A stretch of DNA of 64,000 nt from Bordetella genomosp. 5 (GCF_002261475.1 NZ_NEVN01000013.1:469379-533378); one strand, 5' to 3'; shown: positions 44,339 to 54,065, numbered from the stretch's first letter. Made by a program: numbers and translations. The notes: generated by a model not told the origin, from the sequence alone.

Positions 44339-44360
44339 TCGGGGCGGTGCCGCCGGCCTG

Positions 44361-44388
44361 CGCGGCCCGGCCTACGCGGCCCGGCCTC
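44361..44388. repeat. tandem 14-bp repeat between convergent genes
   Basis: CGCGGCCCGGCCTA is followed directly by CGCGGCCCGGCCTC in the gap between the MBL-fold and LysE genes, running to the LysE stop. A slippage duplication. Confidence 0.8.
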
Positions 44389-45014
44389 TAGCGGCTGGCG
44401 GTGGCGAGCCGCACCGCCAATCCGATGAACACGATGCCGGCCACGCGGTTCAGCAGGCGCTGCGCCCGCGGTGAGCGTTGCAGCAACTGACCGAACGCGC
44501 CGGAAAAGAACGCGATCGCACCGAACACCAGCAGGGTCGCCAGCATGAACACGGCGCCCAGCACCACGATCTGCGCCGCCATCGGTCCCGCGTCGGGACG
44601 CGTGAACTGCGGCAGGAAGGCAAAGAAGAACAGCAGCACCTTGGGATTGGTGAGGTTCATGATGATGCCGCGCCGGTACAGCGCTGCGCCATTCAAACGC
44701 GGCGCGCGGCCGGTCTCGGTTTCGCCCACGGGCGCGCGCAGCACCTGCCAGGCCAGATAGAGCAGGTAGGCCGCCCCGGCCAGCTTGAGTGCGGTGAAGG
44801 CCATCGGCGAGGCCGCGAACACCGCGGCCAGCCCAACCGCCACGGCGGCGGTGTGTCCGAGCAGGCCGGTGCACAAGCCGAGCACCACCCACAAACCCGC
44901 CCGCCGGCCCCACAGGGCCGACTGCATGAGGACGAACAGGTTGTCCGGACCCGGCGTCAGCGCCAGCAGGACGGCGATGCCGAAAAACGCGATCAGGAGT
45001 TCAAAGGCGGGCAT
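44388..45014 (-). CDS. LysE/RhtB family exporter
   Basis: The 208-residue inner-membrane protein has about six helices and the family motif LTPGPDNLFVLMQSALWGRRAGLWVVLGLCTGLLGHTAAVAVGLAAVF, then GAAYLLYLAWQVLRAP and NLTNPKVLLFFFAFLPQF. Members export lysine, homoserine, threonine or other amino acids. The substrate is unknown. It is divergent from the nitroreductase gene. Confidence 0.93.
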   Translation of the reverse strand: MPAFELLIAFFGIAVLLALTPGPDNLFVLMQSALWGRRAGLWVVLGLCTGLLGHTAAVAVGLAAVFAASPMAFTALKLAGAAYLLYLAWQVLRAPVGETETGRAPRLNGAALYRRGIIMNLTNPKVLLFFFAFLPQFTRPDAGPMAAQIVVLGAVFMLATLLVFGAIAFFSGAFGQLLQRSPRAQRLLNRVAGIVFIGLAVRLATASR

Positions 45015-45132
45015 GGTGGGACTCGTCGGACGGCAGGGAGACCGGCTGCGCCATGTGGGCCGGCTGCAGGCATGATACGTTCAAATGATCCCGCCGACCC
45101 GCGCGCCGCTGGCGCGCTTTCCAGGAGTCCGT

Positions 45133-45828
45133 ATGAACGATCGCGCGGCCAACCGGCCCGATGCCCTGCTCGAATCCCTGCTCACCCAGCGTCACAGCTG
45201 CCGCGCCTTCCGGCCCGAGCCGGTGCCGCGCGAGGTGATCGAGCGGCTGCTCACGCTGGCGCAGCGCACGGCCTCGTGGTGCAACTGCCAGCCCTGGCGC
45301 GTCACCATCGCCAGCGGCGCGGCGCGAGACCGGCTGCGCGATGCGCTGCTCGCGCGCGCCACGGCGGGCGGGGAGTTCAATCCGGATTTTCCGTTTCCCG
45401 CGCAATACCGCGATGAATATCTGGCGCGCCGCCGCGAATCGGGCTTTCAGCTCTACGGCGCCGTCGGTGTGCCGCGCGGTGACCGCGAGGCCTATCGCCG
45501 CCAGGAGCTGCGCAACTTCGCGCTCTTCGATGCCCCGCACGTCGCGGTGATCACCTCGGATGCCGAGCTCGGCGTGTATGGTGCGATCGACTGCGGCGCC
45601 TATGTGGCCGACTTTCTGCTCGCCGCGCAGGCCCTGGGCGTGGCCACGGTGCCGCAGGCCTCGCTCGCCATGTATCCCGAATTGTTGCGCGAACAACTCG
45701 ACCTGCCGGCGACGCACAAGGTGGTGTGCGCCATCTCGTTCGGCTTCGAGGACGAGACGCATCCGGCCAATCAGTACCGCACCCATCGCGCCGAGCTGGG
45801 CGAACTCGTCAGCTGGCGCGAGGCCTGA
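45133..45828 (+). CDS. nitroreductase family protein
   Basis: The 231-residue flavoprotein has the FMN-binding RHSCRAFRPEPVPREVIERLLTLAQRTASWCNCQPWRV start and YGAIDCGAYVADFLLAAQALGVATVPQASLAMYPELLRE later. Such enzymes use NAD(P)H to reduce nitro groups, quinones or flavins. The ATG at 45133 has CCAGGAG a few bases before it and is preferred over the in-frame ATG at 45085. It converges on the InaA-like kinase gene with only four bases between stops. Confidence 0.9.
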   Translation: MNDRAANRPDALLESLLTQRHSCRAFRPEPVPREVIERLLTLAQRTASWCNCQPWRVTIASGAARDRLRDALLARATAGGEFNPDFPFPAQYRDEYLARRRESGFQLYGAVGVPRGDREAYRRQELRNFALFDAPHVAVITSDAELGVYGAIDCGAYVADFLLAAQALGVATVPQASLAMYPELLREQLDLPATHKVVCAISFGFEDETHPANQYRTHRAELGELVSWREA

Positions 45829-45832
45829 GCCT

Positions 45833-46519
45833 TCAGCGGCGGTTGAAGTCGCCCGGCAACGGCATGCCCTTGCGCGCGTAGGCGTCGCGGATCAGATCGA
45901 ATTCCTGCGGGGCGAGACCGCGGCCCAGCAGCGAATTGACGAGCCTGCGCAGGTCGGAGCGCGCGGCGTGCCGGCGCGAGAGGTGGCGGCGGCTGAGTTC
46001 CAGATCGAGCAGGGCGACGTGCACCGTATCGGCCTGCGGCCGCACGAACACCTCTTTGGGATAAAGATGGCCGTGCTTGCGCCCCGCCGTGTGCAGCGGC
46101 GCGAGCGCCTCCAGCACGTGCGTCAGGATGCGCGCGCGCTCGGACTCGTCCCAGCGCGCACAGGAAAAGCCCTCTTCGAGGCTGATGTAACCCTCGAGCG
46201 CGCGCGTGACCAGCACGGCGTGCCAGCCATCGGCCTCGCGACGCATGTCGAAGGCCACGGCGGGGGCGGTGGGCACGCCCAGCCGGGCAAAAGTCTGAAG
46301 GTTGTTCCATTCGCGCAGCAGCGTGGGCGCGCCCAGCGGATAGCGCAGCGAGCGGAACGTGAAGTTGCGCTGCCGTTTGACGTAATAGCGCGTGCCGTCT
46401 TCGAGCGTGACGCGCTGGACCCCGCTCATGCCGCCGCGGCGCTCGTTCGGGGGCTCGGCCCATTCGCCCTGCACCGTCCACCAGAAATCGATAGGGGGAG
46501 TCTCGGGCGAATGCGTCAT
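45833..46519 (-). CDS. lipopolysaccharide kinase InaA-like protein
   Basis: The 228-residue protein is kinase-like: VQRVTLEDGTRYYVKRQRNFTFRSLRYPL with the ATP lysine, LREWNNLQTFARLGVPTAPAVAF, and a degenerate loop HGHLYPKEVFV and ALLDLELSRR in place of the usual HGDLxxxN and LIDxD. Members phosphorylate lipid A-core sugars (WaaP/KdkA) or act as stress proteins (InaA). The altered catalytic loop means activity is uncertain. The ATG at 46519 has AGGAGG before it; a longer frame to 46663 is excluded. Confidence 0.85.
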   Translation of the reverse strand: MTHSPETPPIDFWWTVQGEWAEPPNERRGGMSGVQRVTLEDGTRYYVKRQRNFTFRSLRYPLGAPTLLREWNNLQTFARLGVPTAPAVAFDMRREADGWHAVLVTRALEGYISLEEGFSCARWDESERARILTHVLEALAPLHTAGRKHGHLYPKEVFVRPQADTVHVALLDLELSRRHLSRRHAARSDLRRLVNSLLGRGLAPQEFDLIRDAYARKGMPLPGDFNRR

Positions 46520-46576
46520 GGGGGCCTCCTGCGGTGTTGCTGCTTCTTGGAAATCGGCAATGGGGTACGCTTGGGG

Positions 46577-46604
46577 GCGACCCGCATGGGGCGACCCGCA
46601 TGGG
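46577..46604. repeat. tandem 14-bp repeat upstream of the InaA-like gene
   Basis: GCGACCCGCATGGG occurs twice head to tail in the leader of the kinase-like gene. The rest of the 286-bp gap to metC holds an AT-rich patch (about 46670-46710) likely carrying both divergent promoters, and a repeat of TCGGCTCA just before metC. Confidence 0.75.
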
Positions 46605-46805
46605 GCTGCCGCATCAGCAAGGCGCCTGCCCGGGGGCAGCAACGCGTAACGGAATCCCATCAATGGCCGGATTAATACGGCATATTATGTAATTTTTCTG
46701 CAATAAATAGGGCGCCAGGCCGGGATTTTGAGCGAAATTCGGCTCAAATCGGCTCAGAAGTCGCGCTTTTGCGATCAGGTGTCTGTCTCACACCACATAA
46801 CCGCC

Positions 46806-47999
46806 ATGTCCAACGATACGTCCCACCACATCGATACCCTGCTCCAGCACATGGGCACCGCGCCCTTCGACCCCGCCACGGGCGCGGCGCCGGTCAATCT
46901 GCCTTCGATGCGCGCGAGCACGGTGCGCTTCCAGGATCTCAGCGCGCTCGAAAGCACGCAGCGGCGCAAGGCGGAGGGCACCCGTGCCGCGACCTACGGC
47001 CGCATGGGCATGGACACGCATGCGGCGCTCGAGCAGGTCTTCTGCGAACTCGAGGGCGGCACCCACTGCTATCTGGCGCCGTCCGGGCTGGCCGGGATCA
47101 CGATGGCGATGATGGCGCTGCTGTCGGCCGGCGAGCATGCCCTGGTGGCCGATTGCGTGTACGGACCGGTGCACGAGCTCGACGCCGCCGTGCTCGAACG
47201 CATGGGCATCCAGACCACCTACTTCCATGCCGGCCAGAATCTGGAGGCGCTGCTGCGCCCCAATACCCGCCTGCTGTACGTCGAGGCGCCGGGCTCGCTG
47301 TTGTTCGAGATGCTCGATATGCCGCGTCTGGCGGCGTTCGCGCGCAAGCACAACCTCATCCTGGCCACCGACAACACCTGGGGCTCGGGCTACATTTATC
47401 GCCCGCTCACGCTGGGCGCGCAGGTGTCCATCATCGCCGGCACCAAGTATGTGGGCGGCCACTCCGACCTGATGCTGGGCGCCGTCGTCACCAACGACGA
47501 AGCGATCGCGAAGCGGCTCAATCGCACGCAATACGCCATGGGCTATTCCGTGAGCGCCGACGACGCCTGGCTGGCGCTGCGCGGCGTGCGCACGATGCCG
47601 ATCCGCATGACCGAGCATGCGCGTCACGCGCTCGCGGTGTGCGAGTTCCTGGCGGCCCGCCCCGAGGTGGCGCGCATCTATCACCCGGCCTGGCACGCCG
47701 ACCCCGGGCACGCCCTGTGGCAGCGCGACTGCACCGGCTCCAACGGCATGCTGGCCGTCCAGCTGCGCTTCAATCCGGCCCAGGCGCGCCGTTTCGTCGA
47801 AGCGCTCACGCTCTTCGGCATCGGCTTCTCGTGGGGCGGTTTCGAAAGCCTCGTGCAGCTCGTCACCCCCGGCGAACTCGCACGCCATGCCTACTGGACG
47901 GGCGGCAACGACGCCCTGGTGCGCCTGCACATCGGCCTCGAATCCCCGGCCGACGTCATCGCGGATCTGGAGCAGGCCCTGGCCCGCGCGGCAGGCTGA
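46806..47999 (+). CDS. metC: cystathionine beta-lyase
   Basis: The 397-residue PLP enzyme of the Cys/Met-metabolism family has TYGRMGMDTHAALEQVFCELEGGTHCYLAPSGLAGI, the cofactor YVEAPGSLLFEMLDMPRL, NTWGSGYIYRPLTLGAQVSI and the PLP lysine in IAGTKYVGGHSDLMLG. MetC-type enzymes cleave cystathionine to homocysteine, pyruvate and ammonia in methionine synthesis. The ATG at 46806 begins the family-typical N-terminus; an upstream in-frame extension to 46728 is unlikely. A strong terminator follows. Confidence 0.88.
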   Translation: MSNDTSHHIDTLLQHMGTAPFDPATGAAPVNLPSMRASTVRFQDLSALESTQRRKAEGTRAATYGRMGMDTHAALEQVFCELEGGTHCYLAPSGLAGITMAMMALLSAGEHALVADCVYGPVHELDAAVLERMGIQTTYFHAGQNLEALLRPNTRLLYVEAPGSLLFEMLDMPRLAAFARKHNLILATDNTWGSGYIYRPLTLGAQVSIIAGTKYVGGHSDLMLGAVVTNDEAIAKRLNRTQYAMGYSVSADDAWLALRGVRTMPIRMTEHARHALAVCEFLAARPEVARIYHPAWHADPGHALWQRDCTGSNGMLAVQLRFNPAQARRFVEALTLFGIGFSWGGFESLVQLVTPGELARHAYWTGGNDALVRLHIGLESPADVIADLEQALARAAG

Positions 48000-48007
48000 T
48001 CCGGACC

Positions 48008-48049
48008 AAAAAAAAAGGGCGGATGCACTGCTGCATCCGCCCTTTTTTT
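48008..48049. terminator. bidirectional Rho-independent terminator
   Basis: A long stem (GGGCGGATGCA/TGCATCCGCCC) with a CTGC loop is flanked by A runs on the left and T runs on the right, so it ends both metC and the convergent dsbA transcript. Confidence 0.96.
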
Positions 48050-48096
48050 CGCTCGATGCGCGGTCCGCGGTGACGCGGACGGCCGCAGATAGAGCT

Positions 48097-48729
48097 TTAT
48101 TGCTGGCGTGCCATGGGGATCAGGCGATCGATCTCTTTCAGCGCACCTTCGTAGCTGTTGCCCGCCAGCACGGGCGAGGTCATGAACTTGCCGCCCACCG
48201 AGAACGACGGCGTGCCTTCGATGCGGTAGGCCTGCGCGAGCTGGTTGGCGCGCTCGACCTGGGTCTGCACGCTGAACGAGTCGAAGACGGCGTCGAAGCG
48301 GGCGCGATCCACGCCTTGCGAGGCGGCCCATTCACCCATGGCTTTCTTGTCGAACAGGCGCTTGCGCTCGCCGTGGATGGCGGTGAAGACCTTGTCGTTC
48401 AGATCCAGGCGGTCGAGCGCGGCCAGCGTGTAATACAGCTGCTGCAGCGGCTTCATGCCGGCGTTGAAGGCGATCGGCACCTGCTTGAGCACGACGTCGG
48501 AGGGGGCGGTCTTGGCCCAGTCTTCGACCATGGGCTGCATGGCGGCGCAGTGCGGGCAGGAGTAGGCGAAGAACTCCAGGACCTCGATCTTGCCCGGGGT
48601 GTCGGACGGCAGCGGCGGATTGATGGCCACGTATTGCTGCGTGCCCTGCGCCTGGCTCATGGGGGCAAACAGGCTCGCCGCAGCCAGAGCGGTAGCGGCC
48701 AGCAGGCGGGAGAACGTATTGGACTGCAT
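48097..48729 (-). CDS. dsbA: thiol:disulfide interchange protein DsbA
   Basis: The 210-residue periplasmic oxidase has a signal peptide ([19 protein letters not shown]), the catalytic CPHC at residues 58-61 within [13 protein letters not shown], and the cis-proline region [10 protein letters not shown]. DsbA inserts disulfide bonds in exported proteins. It is downstream of the SPOR-domain gene by 115 bp and may be cotranscribed with argS and the SPOR gene, as often seen in Burkholderiales. Confidence 0.95.
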   Translation of the reverse strand: MQSNTFSRLLAATALAAASLFAPMSQAQGTQQYVAINPPLPSDTPGKIEVLEFFAYSCPHCAAMQPMVEDWAKTAPSDVVLKQVPIAFNAGMKPLQQLYYTLAALDRLDLNDKVFTAIHGERKRLFDKKAMGEWAASQGVDRARFDAVFDSFSVQTQVERANQLAQAYRIEGTPSFSVGGKFMTSPVLAGNSYEGALKEIDRLIPMARQQ

Positions 48730-48844
48730 CGATCGATTTCCTGAGAAAGAAAGGGGGCGGTACCCGGACAGGGGCCGAACCCGAACGCGGGGCTAGACCC
48801 GAACAGACCCGCGGACGGGCCGGAAGTTCCATCGCCCGCCGCGG

Positions 48845-49576
48845 CTACTGGCGCACGACGGCGGACTCGATTTTATTCTCGCCCAGCCGGCTGCGGGCGC
48901 GGTTCATCTCGTCGAGCTTGGCGAAGGGGCCCACCCGCACGCGGTTGAGCGCGACGCCATTGACCTCGGCGCGTTGGACGTTCACGGGCAGACCCATCAT
49001 CAGAATGCGGGCCTTGAGCGCGTCGGCGTCTTCGGCCTTGCGGTAGGCACCGGCCTGCAGGAAGTACGTGCCGGACGATTGCGCGGCGGGTGCGGCGCTG
49101 GCCACGGCCGCCGGCTTGGGCGCGGGTTTGGCTGCCGGCTTGTCGGCCTGCGCCTCGCCACCGGAAAGGCCCGAGCCCGTGCCGGGCGCGGCCGGCGCGG
49201 CTTGCTCGCGCTGCTGCTGGCTGGGCAAGGTGGCGATCAGCGCGCCCAGGTCGTCGATCGGACCGGCGCGCGGCGTGTCGGGCTTGCCTGGCAGCGGCGT
49301 GGGCGCGGTGGCCGTGGGACCGGTCGGCGCGGTGCCGGCGGGGCCGTCACGGCCATACAGGCCCTGATTGGGATCGGGCGCCGTACGCGGATCCGGAGGC
49401 TTGCTGTCGGAGGCGCCGCGCGAGGCGCGGTCGACGAAGGGCATGGGCGCCTTGGTGACGTAGAACGCCACCGCGGCCGCCACGACCAGGCCGATCAACA
49501 GACCGGCCAGGACGCCATAGAGGGTGCTGCCGCCTTGGTTCGAGCGCTTGCTGCTGGGCTTGCGTTTGGTCGCCAT
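48845..49576 (-). CDS. SPOR-domain membrane protein, FtsN-like
   Basis: The 243-residue protein has a basic cytoplasmic N-terminus, one transmembrane segment (LYGVLAGLLIGLVVAAAVAFYVTKA, ~18-42), a long Pro/Ala/Thr-rich periplasmic linker (~50-165) and a C-terminal SPOR domain (TYFLQAGAYRKAEDADALKARILMMGLPV...VRVGPFAKLDEMNRARSRL). SPOR domains bind glycan strands lacking stem peptides at the septum, so this is likely a cell-division protein of the FtsN type. It lies 7 bp behind argS. Confidence 0.92.
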   Translation of the reverse strand: MATKRKPSSKRSNQGGSTLYGVLAGLLIGLVVAAAVAFYVTKAPMPFVDRASRGASDSKPPDPRTAPDPNQGLYGRDGPAGTAPTGPTATAPTPLPGKPDTPRAGPIDDLGALIATLPSQQQREQAAPAAPGTGSGLSGGEAQADKPAAKPAPKPAAVASAAPAAQSSGTYFLQAGAYRKAEDADALKARILMMGLPVNVQRAEVNGVALNRVRVGPFAKLDEMNRARSRLGENKIESAVVRQ

Positions 49577-49583
49577 GAATCCC

Positions 49584-51269
49584 TTACATCCGTTGCGGTG
49601 CGCTCAGGCCCAGCAATGCCAGGCCATTGGCCAGCACTTGGCGAGTCGAAGCGGCCAGGCGCAAACGGGCGAGCTTGAGCGACTCGTCGTCGACCAGCAC
49701 GCGTTCGGCGTTGTACCAGCCATGGAAATCCGCGGCGCAGTCACGCAGCCAGAAGGCGATGTGGTGCGGCGCGAGCTCTTGCGCCGCCAGCCGGATCACC
49801 TGCGGGAACTCGGCCAGACGCTGCATCAGGGCGAACTCCGACGGGGCGGTCAGCAGGCTGATGTCGGCGGCCGCGATCGCGTCGTCGGCCATGCCGGCGT
49901 TGGCGATCATGGAGCAGATGCGCGCGTGGGCGTACTGGATGTAGTACACCGGGTTCTCGTCGCTCTTGGACAGCGCCAGATCGATATCGAACACGAATTC
50001 GGTATCGGCGCGGCGCTGGATCAGGAAGTAGCGCACGGCGTCGCGCCCGACCCAGTCGATCAGGTCGCGCATGGTCACGTAGCTGCCGGCGCGCTTGGAG
50101 ATCTTGACCTCTTCGCCGCCGCGCATCACCTTGACCATCTTGTGCAGCACGTAGGCCGGGAATTCTTTCGGAATGCCCTCTTCGAGGCCCTGCAGCCCGG
50201 CGCGCACGCGCGCCACGGTGCCGTGGTGGTCGCTGCCCTGGATGTTCACGGCCTGGTGGAAGCCGCGCTCCCACTTGGCCTTGTGATACGCCACGTCGGG
50301 CACGAAATAGGTATAGCCGCCCTCGCTCTTGCGCATCACGCGGTCTTTGTCGTCACCGGTGCCGAGCTCGGTCGTGCGCAGCCACAGCGCGCCGTCCTGT
50401 TCGTAGGTATGGCCCTTGGAGACCAGCGTCTGCACGGTCTGCTCGACGCGTCCCGACGTGTACAGCGAGCTCTCGAGGAAGTAGTTGTCGAACTTCAGGC
50501 CGAAGGCCTGCAGGTCGAGATCCTGTTCGCGGCGCAGATACGCCACCGCGAAGTGGCGGATATCGTCGAGGCTGTCGACATTGCCGGTGGCCTGCACGGG
50601 CTCGCCGTCGGACGCCTGGACCGACTTACCGGCCTTGAAGTCGTTGGCGATATCGAGGATGTAATCGCCCTTGTAGCCGTCGGCCGGCCATTCGGGGCTG
50701 TCGGTGCCCAGTCCGCGGGCACGCGCCTGGACGCTGATGGCCAGGTTGTCGATCTGATTGCCCGCGTCGTTGTAGTAGAACTCGCGCGTGACGTCCCAGC
50801 CGGTGGCGTCGTACAGACGGCAGATGGCATCGCCGAGCGCGGCCTGGCGCGCATGGCCGACGTGCAGCGGGCCGGTCGGGTTGGCCGACACGAACTCGAC
50901 CAGCACTTTTTCGGTGGTGCGCGGGGCGCGGCCGAACTCGGCGCCTTGCGTGTCGACGGCCTGGATCACGGCCTGGCGCGCGGCCGGCGTGATGCGCAGG
51001 TTGATGAAGCCGGGGCCGGCGATCTCGGCGCTCTCGACCAGCGCGCGGGCGGCCGGGTCGGCGGCCAGCGCATCGACGATCGCCTGCGCGAGTTCGCGCG
51101 GATTGCGTTTGGCGGGCTTGGCCAGCTGCATGGCCACGTTGGTGGCGACATCGCCATGGGCGGCCACTTTGGGGCGCTCGAGCTGGATCGTGGGCGTCGC
51201 GTCGGGCAGGCTCTGCGCAACGGCGGCCTGGATCAGGGAAATCAGTTGTTTCTGTTGCTCGAGGAGCAT
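49584..51269 (-). CDS. argS: arginyl-tRNA synthetase
   Basis: The 561-residue class Ia synthetase has an N-terminal domain [21 protein letters not shown] typical of ArgRS, the HIGH-like HVGH in [30 protein letters not shown], the KMSKS-like [27 protein letters not shown], and the C-terminal anticodon-binding DALR domain ending [29 protein letters not shown]. It charges tRNA(Arg). It heads the argS-SPOR-dsbA group. Confidence 0.96.
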   Translation of the reverse strand: MLLEQQKQLISLIQAAVAQSLPDATPTIQLERPKVAAHGDVATNVAMQLAKPAKRNPRELAQAIVDALAADPAARALVESAEIAGPGFINLRITPAARQAVIQAVDTQGAEFGRAPRTTEKVLVEFVSANPTGPLHVGHARQAALGDAICRLYDATGWDVTREFYYNDAGNQIDNLAISVQARARGLGTDSPEWPADGYKGDYILDIANDFKAGKSVQASDGEPVQATGNVDSLDDIRHFAVAYLRREQDLDLQAFGLKFDNYFLESSLYTSGRVEQTVQTLVSKGHTYEQDGALWLRTTELGTGDDKDRVMRKSEGGYTYFVPDVAYHKAKWERGFHQAVNIQGSDHHGTVARVRAGLQGLEEGIPKEFPAYVLHKMVKVMRGGEEVKISKRAGSYVTMRDLIDWVGRDAVRYFLIQRRADTEFVFDIDLALSKSDENPVYYIQYAHARICSMIANAGMADDAIAAADISLLTAPSEFALMQRLAEFPQVIRLAAQELAPHHIAFWLRDCAADFHGWYNAERVLVDDESLKLARLRLAASTRQVLANGLALLGLSAPQRM

Positions 51270-51478
51270 GTGCTGTCGGTCGTAAAAGGCGGCGGGCGGG
51301 ACGGCGGCTCAGGGCCGGGGGCCGGGGCGCCAGGCAGGCCGCGGGGCCGTGTCTGGCGGGCGCCGGATCGGGTCCGGCGCGCACGGGCGCCGGGGGCATG
51401 GCCGAGGGTCCCGGAGATGGCTAGATCATAGCGTGAAATGGCTGGTTTCCCCTGCAACATGCTCGCAAACCGGCTTGG

Positions 51479-51507
51479 TTGGCAGGCTCGGCGCCTTGGG
51501 GTAGTGT
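51479..51507 (+). promoter_or_regulatory. candidate sigma70 promoter for the DUF1840 gene
   Basis: TTGGCA and TAGTGT are 17 bases apart, with a TGTATG extension, about 30 bases before the DUF1840 ATG. A CTGGAG Shine-Dalgarno follows at 51523-51528. Confidence 0.5.
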
Positions 51508-51537
51508 ATGTAATCACCCCCGACTGGAGACTATAAG

Positions 51538-51885
51538 ATGCTGATCACCTTCCACTCCAAAGCCGCTCCTGAAGTGTTGATGCGTACCGAGGATGCCCTG
51601 CCCCTGCTGCAGGCCGCCGGCAAAGAATTCACCGATGCCATCCCCGAGCGCGGCGTGTTCACGCCCGAGCAGCTGCGCGTCGCGGTGGCGGGCCTCGAGG
51701 CCGCCGCGCGTATCGACGGCAAGGCGGGCCGCCCCGACGACGACAACGATCCCGACAAGGATCCCGTGCACCCGATCGAGCGCCCGGTGGGCTTCTCGCA
51801 GCGCGCGTTTCCGTTGCTCGACATGATGAAGCAGTCGCTCCAGGCCGATACCGACCTCACCTGGGAAGTCAGCCGCGGCTGGTAA
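51538..51885 (+). CDS. DUF1840 family protein
   Basis: The 115-residue protein carries MLITFHSKAAPEVLMRTEDALPLLQAAGKEFTDAIPERGVFTPEQLRVAVAGLEAAA, the DUF1840 pattern, followed by an acidic Asp-rich linker (DDDNDPDKDP) and RAFPLLDMMKQSLQADTDLTWE. Function is unknown; the family is common in Burkholderiales. It is divergent from argS, with its own promoter. Confidence 0.92.
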   Translation: MLITFHSKAAPEVLMRTEDALPLLQAAGKEFTDAIPERGVFTPEQLRVAVAGLEAAARIDGKAGRPDDDNDPDKDPVHPIERPVGFSQRAFPLLDMMKQSLQADTDLTWEVSRGW

Positions 51886-51996
51886 CACCGGCCAATGTCG
51901 CAGGCCTGACAGTCGGCGGCGCCGGTTTGCGGCATACTGCCGCGCCGGCCTCGCGCCGACGTCTTCCGTCTTGACCGCCCGTTCCAGGAGAGCCCC

Positions 51997-52314
51997 ATGC
52001 GCAGCGACGTCACCGTGATCTTCGATCCCCGTCACAAGCTCGACTTCAGCGTCGACGTCACGACCTCGCCGCAGGCCGCCGACGCGGCGCGCGACTGGTT
52101 CGACAGTGCCTGGGAAATGCTCGGCTGCGAGCCGCTGCGTCCGAGCGGCAAGGTGCTGCTGCTCGACAAGATCATGGGTGTGGCCGATGCGCTCGGCTAC
52201 GACACCCTCTCGAGCGACACCAAAGAGAGCCGCGAGTTTGCCGAGCAGGCCGCGCTCGCGCTGGGCCGGCCGCGCATCACGGTCGATCTGCCCGGCCTGA
52301 CCGTCGGCTATTGA
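51997..52314 (+). CDS. conserved hypothetical protein
   Basis: I do not recognise this 105-residue protein. It opens MRSDVTVIFDPRHKLDFSVDVTTSPQAADAARDWFDSAWEML and ends with a short hydrophobic ITVDLPGLTVGY. It has no signal peptide or clear motif. A CCAGGAGAG ribosome site precedes the ATG, and codon use matches its neighbours, so I take it as real. It is 111 bp behind DUF1840 and converges on the ABC permease. Confidence 0.7.
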   Translation: MRSDVTVIFDPRHKLDFSVDVTTSPQAADAARDWFDSAWEMLGCEPLRPSGKVLLLDKIMGVADALGYDTLSSDTKESREFAEQAALALGRPRITVDLPGLTVGY

Positions 52315-52341
52315 TCGCGCGATCGAATCGAAGTCGTGCCC

Positions 52342-52368
52342 AGACCGGCGCCGCGGCGCCGGTCTTTT
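52342..52368 (+). terminator. Rho-independent terminator after the hypothetical gene
   Basis: An 11-bp stem AGACCGGCGCC/GGCGCCGGTCT with a GC bridge is followed by TTTT on the plus strand. It separates the convergent hypothetical and permease genes. Confidence 0.88.
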
Positions 52369-52383
52369 CGTGTCCGGCGCGCG

Positions 52384-53193
52384 TCAGCGTATGCCGGCGC
52401 GCATGAACGACTGCACGAACTGACGCTGGAACAGCAGAAAGGCCACCAGCAGCGGCGCCGCCGACAGCAGCGTGGCCGCCGTGATCACCGACCAGTCGAT
52501 GCCCTGGTCGGTCGACGAGAACACCTGCAGGCCGACCGTGAGCGGGCGCGACTCGACCGAGTTGGTGATGATGAGGGGCCACAGGAAGTTGTTCCAGTGG
52601 TGGCTCACCGACACCAGGCCATACGCGACGTAGATCGGCTTTGCCAGCGGCACGTATACCTTCATCAGGATCTGGAACGGGCTGGCGCCCTCCACCCGCG
52701 CCGCCTCTTCGAGCTCGCGCGGCACGGTCTTGAATGTCTGGCGCAGCAGGAAGATGCCGAACGCCGACGCAAAGTACGGCAGGCCCACCGCGAAGACGGT
52801 ATCGCGGATCCCCAGCATGCTCATCGTGCGGTAGTTCTCGACGAGCAGCACGTCGGGCATGATCATCAGTTGCAGCAGCACCAGCATGAACACGAAATCG
52901 CGACCGCGGAACTCGAAGCGGGCGAAGGCGTAGCCGGCCAGCGTGGAAAGCACCAGCTGCGCGGCCAGCACCATCGTCACGAGCATGAAGGTGTTCAGGA
53001 AATAGCGCGGAAACGGCGCGGCATTCCAGGCACGCGCGAAGTTATCGAGCGTGAGCGGCGAAAACAGATCGAAGCGCGTGGCATAGGCCGGCGGATGGAA
53101 TGCCGCCCATACCGCGTAGGCCAGGGGCAGGATCCACAACAGGCCCAGAATCCAGGCGCCCAGGGTGTCGAGCAGTTCGGATTTGGTGTTCAT
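52384..53193 (-). CDS. sugar/glycerol-phosphate-type ABC permease (UgpE-like)
   Basis: The 269-residue permease starts MNTKSELLDTLGAWILGLLWILPLAYAVWAAFHPP and has about six helices with the EAA loop ELEEAARVEGASPFQILMKVYVPLAKP (~180-205). The ending FLLFQRQFVQSFMRAGIR is typical of UgpE/MalG proteins. It is the last gene of the second importer, and its ATG overlaps the upstream permease stop by four bases. Confidence 0.92.
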   Translation of the reverse strand: MNTKSELLDTLGAWILGLLWILPLAYAVWAAFHPPAYATRFDLFSPLTLDNFARAWNAAPFPRYFLNTFMLVTMVLAAQLVLSTLAGYAFARFEFRGRDFVFMLVLLQLMIMPDVLLVENYRTMSMLGIRDTVFAVGLPYFASAFGIFLLRQTFKTVPRELEEAARVEGASPFQILMKVYVPLAKPIYVAYGLVSVSHHWNNFLWPLIITNSVESRPLTVGLQVFSSTDQGIDWSVITAATLLSAAPLLVAFLLFQRQFVQSFMRAGIR

Positions 53194-54065
53194 TGGTAGT
53201 GCGTCCTGCGGTCGAGCCAGCGGAACTTTATCAGCGCCGTCACCGCGAGCAGGACCAGCAACACCACGGTCAGCGTGGCGGCATAGGCCGTGTCCCAGAA
53301 GCTGAAGCCCACCTGGTAGATGTAATAGAGCAGCAGCGTGCTGGCATTGTCGGGGCCGCCGCGGGTCATCACGACCACGTGGTCCACCAGGCGGAAGGCA
53401 TTGATCAGCGCGTTGACCAGTACGAACAGCGTGGTCGGCATCAGGAGCGGCCACAGCACACGCCGGAAATACTGCCAGCGTGAGGCGCCCTCCAGCATGG
53501 CCGCCTCGCGCAGCGACGGCGAGATCGTCTGCAGCGCGGCCAGGTAGAAGATCATGAAGAAGCCCGCTTCTTTCCAGACCGTGACGACCATCAGCGCGGG
53601 CAGCGCCGTGTCGCGGCTGCCGAGCCAGTTGGGGCCCTGCATGCCGAAGGTCTGCATCACCTGCGCGATCAAACCGTATTGCGGCGTGTAGAAAAACAGC
53701 CAGATATTGGCCACGGCCACCATCGGCAGCACAGTGGGCGTGAAGTACGCCATGCGCAGAAATCCGCGACCCGCCAGCTTGCGGTTCACCCACAAGGCCA
53801 TCGCCAGCGCGATGCCGATCGAGGTCGGGATGGTGCCCAGCGCGAACCAGAGGTTGTTCCAGAGCGATTGCCAGAACACCGGGTCATCGCGCATGACGGC
53901 GTAGTTCTCCAGCCCCACGAACACCGCCGGGCGCTTGCCTTTGGGTGTCGTGAAGAAGCTGTGCCAGAAGGTGGCGATGGCCGGGTAGTGCGTAAAGGCG
54001 GCGAGCAGCACGACGGCTGGCAGCAGAAGCAGCCAGCCATAGACCGCCTGGCGTGTGCGATTCAT
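53190..54065 (-). CDS. sugar/glycerol-phosphate-type ABC permease (UgpA-like)
   Basis: The 291-residue permease starts MNRTRQAVYGWLLLLPAVVLLAAFTHYPAIATFWHSFF and has six helices with the EAA loop SLREAAMLEGASRWQYFRRVLWPLLMP (~185-210). It forms a heterodimer with the next permease. It follows the binding-protein gene by 17 bp. The substrate is inferred from the island as a phosphodiester-related compound. Confidence 0.92.
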   Translation of the reverse strand: MNRTRQAVYGWLLLLPAVVLLAAFTHYPAIATFWHSFFTTPKGKRPAVFVGLENYAVMRDDPVFWQSLWNNLWFALGTIPTSIGIALAMALWVNRKLAGRGFLRMAYFTPTVLPMVAVANIWLFFYTPQYGLIAQVMQTFGMQGPNWLGSRDTALPALMVVTVWKEAGFFMIFYLAALQTISPSLREAAMLEGASRWQYFRRVLWPLLMPTTLFVLVNALINAFRLVDHVVVMTRGGPDNASTLLLYYIYQVGFSFWDTAYAATLTVVLLVLLAVTALIKFRWLDRRTHYQ

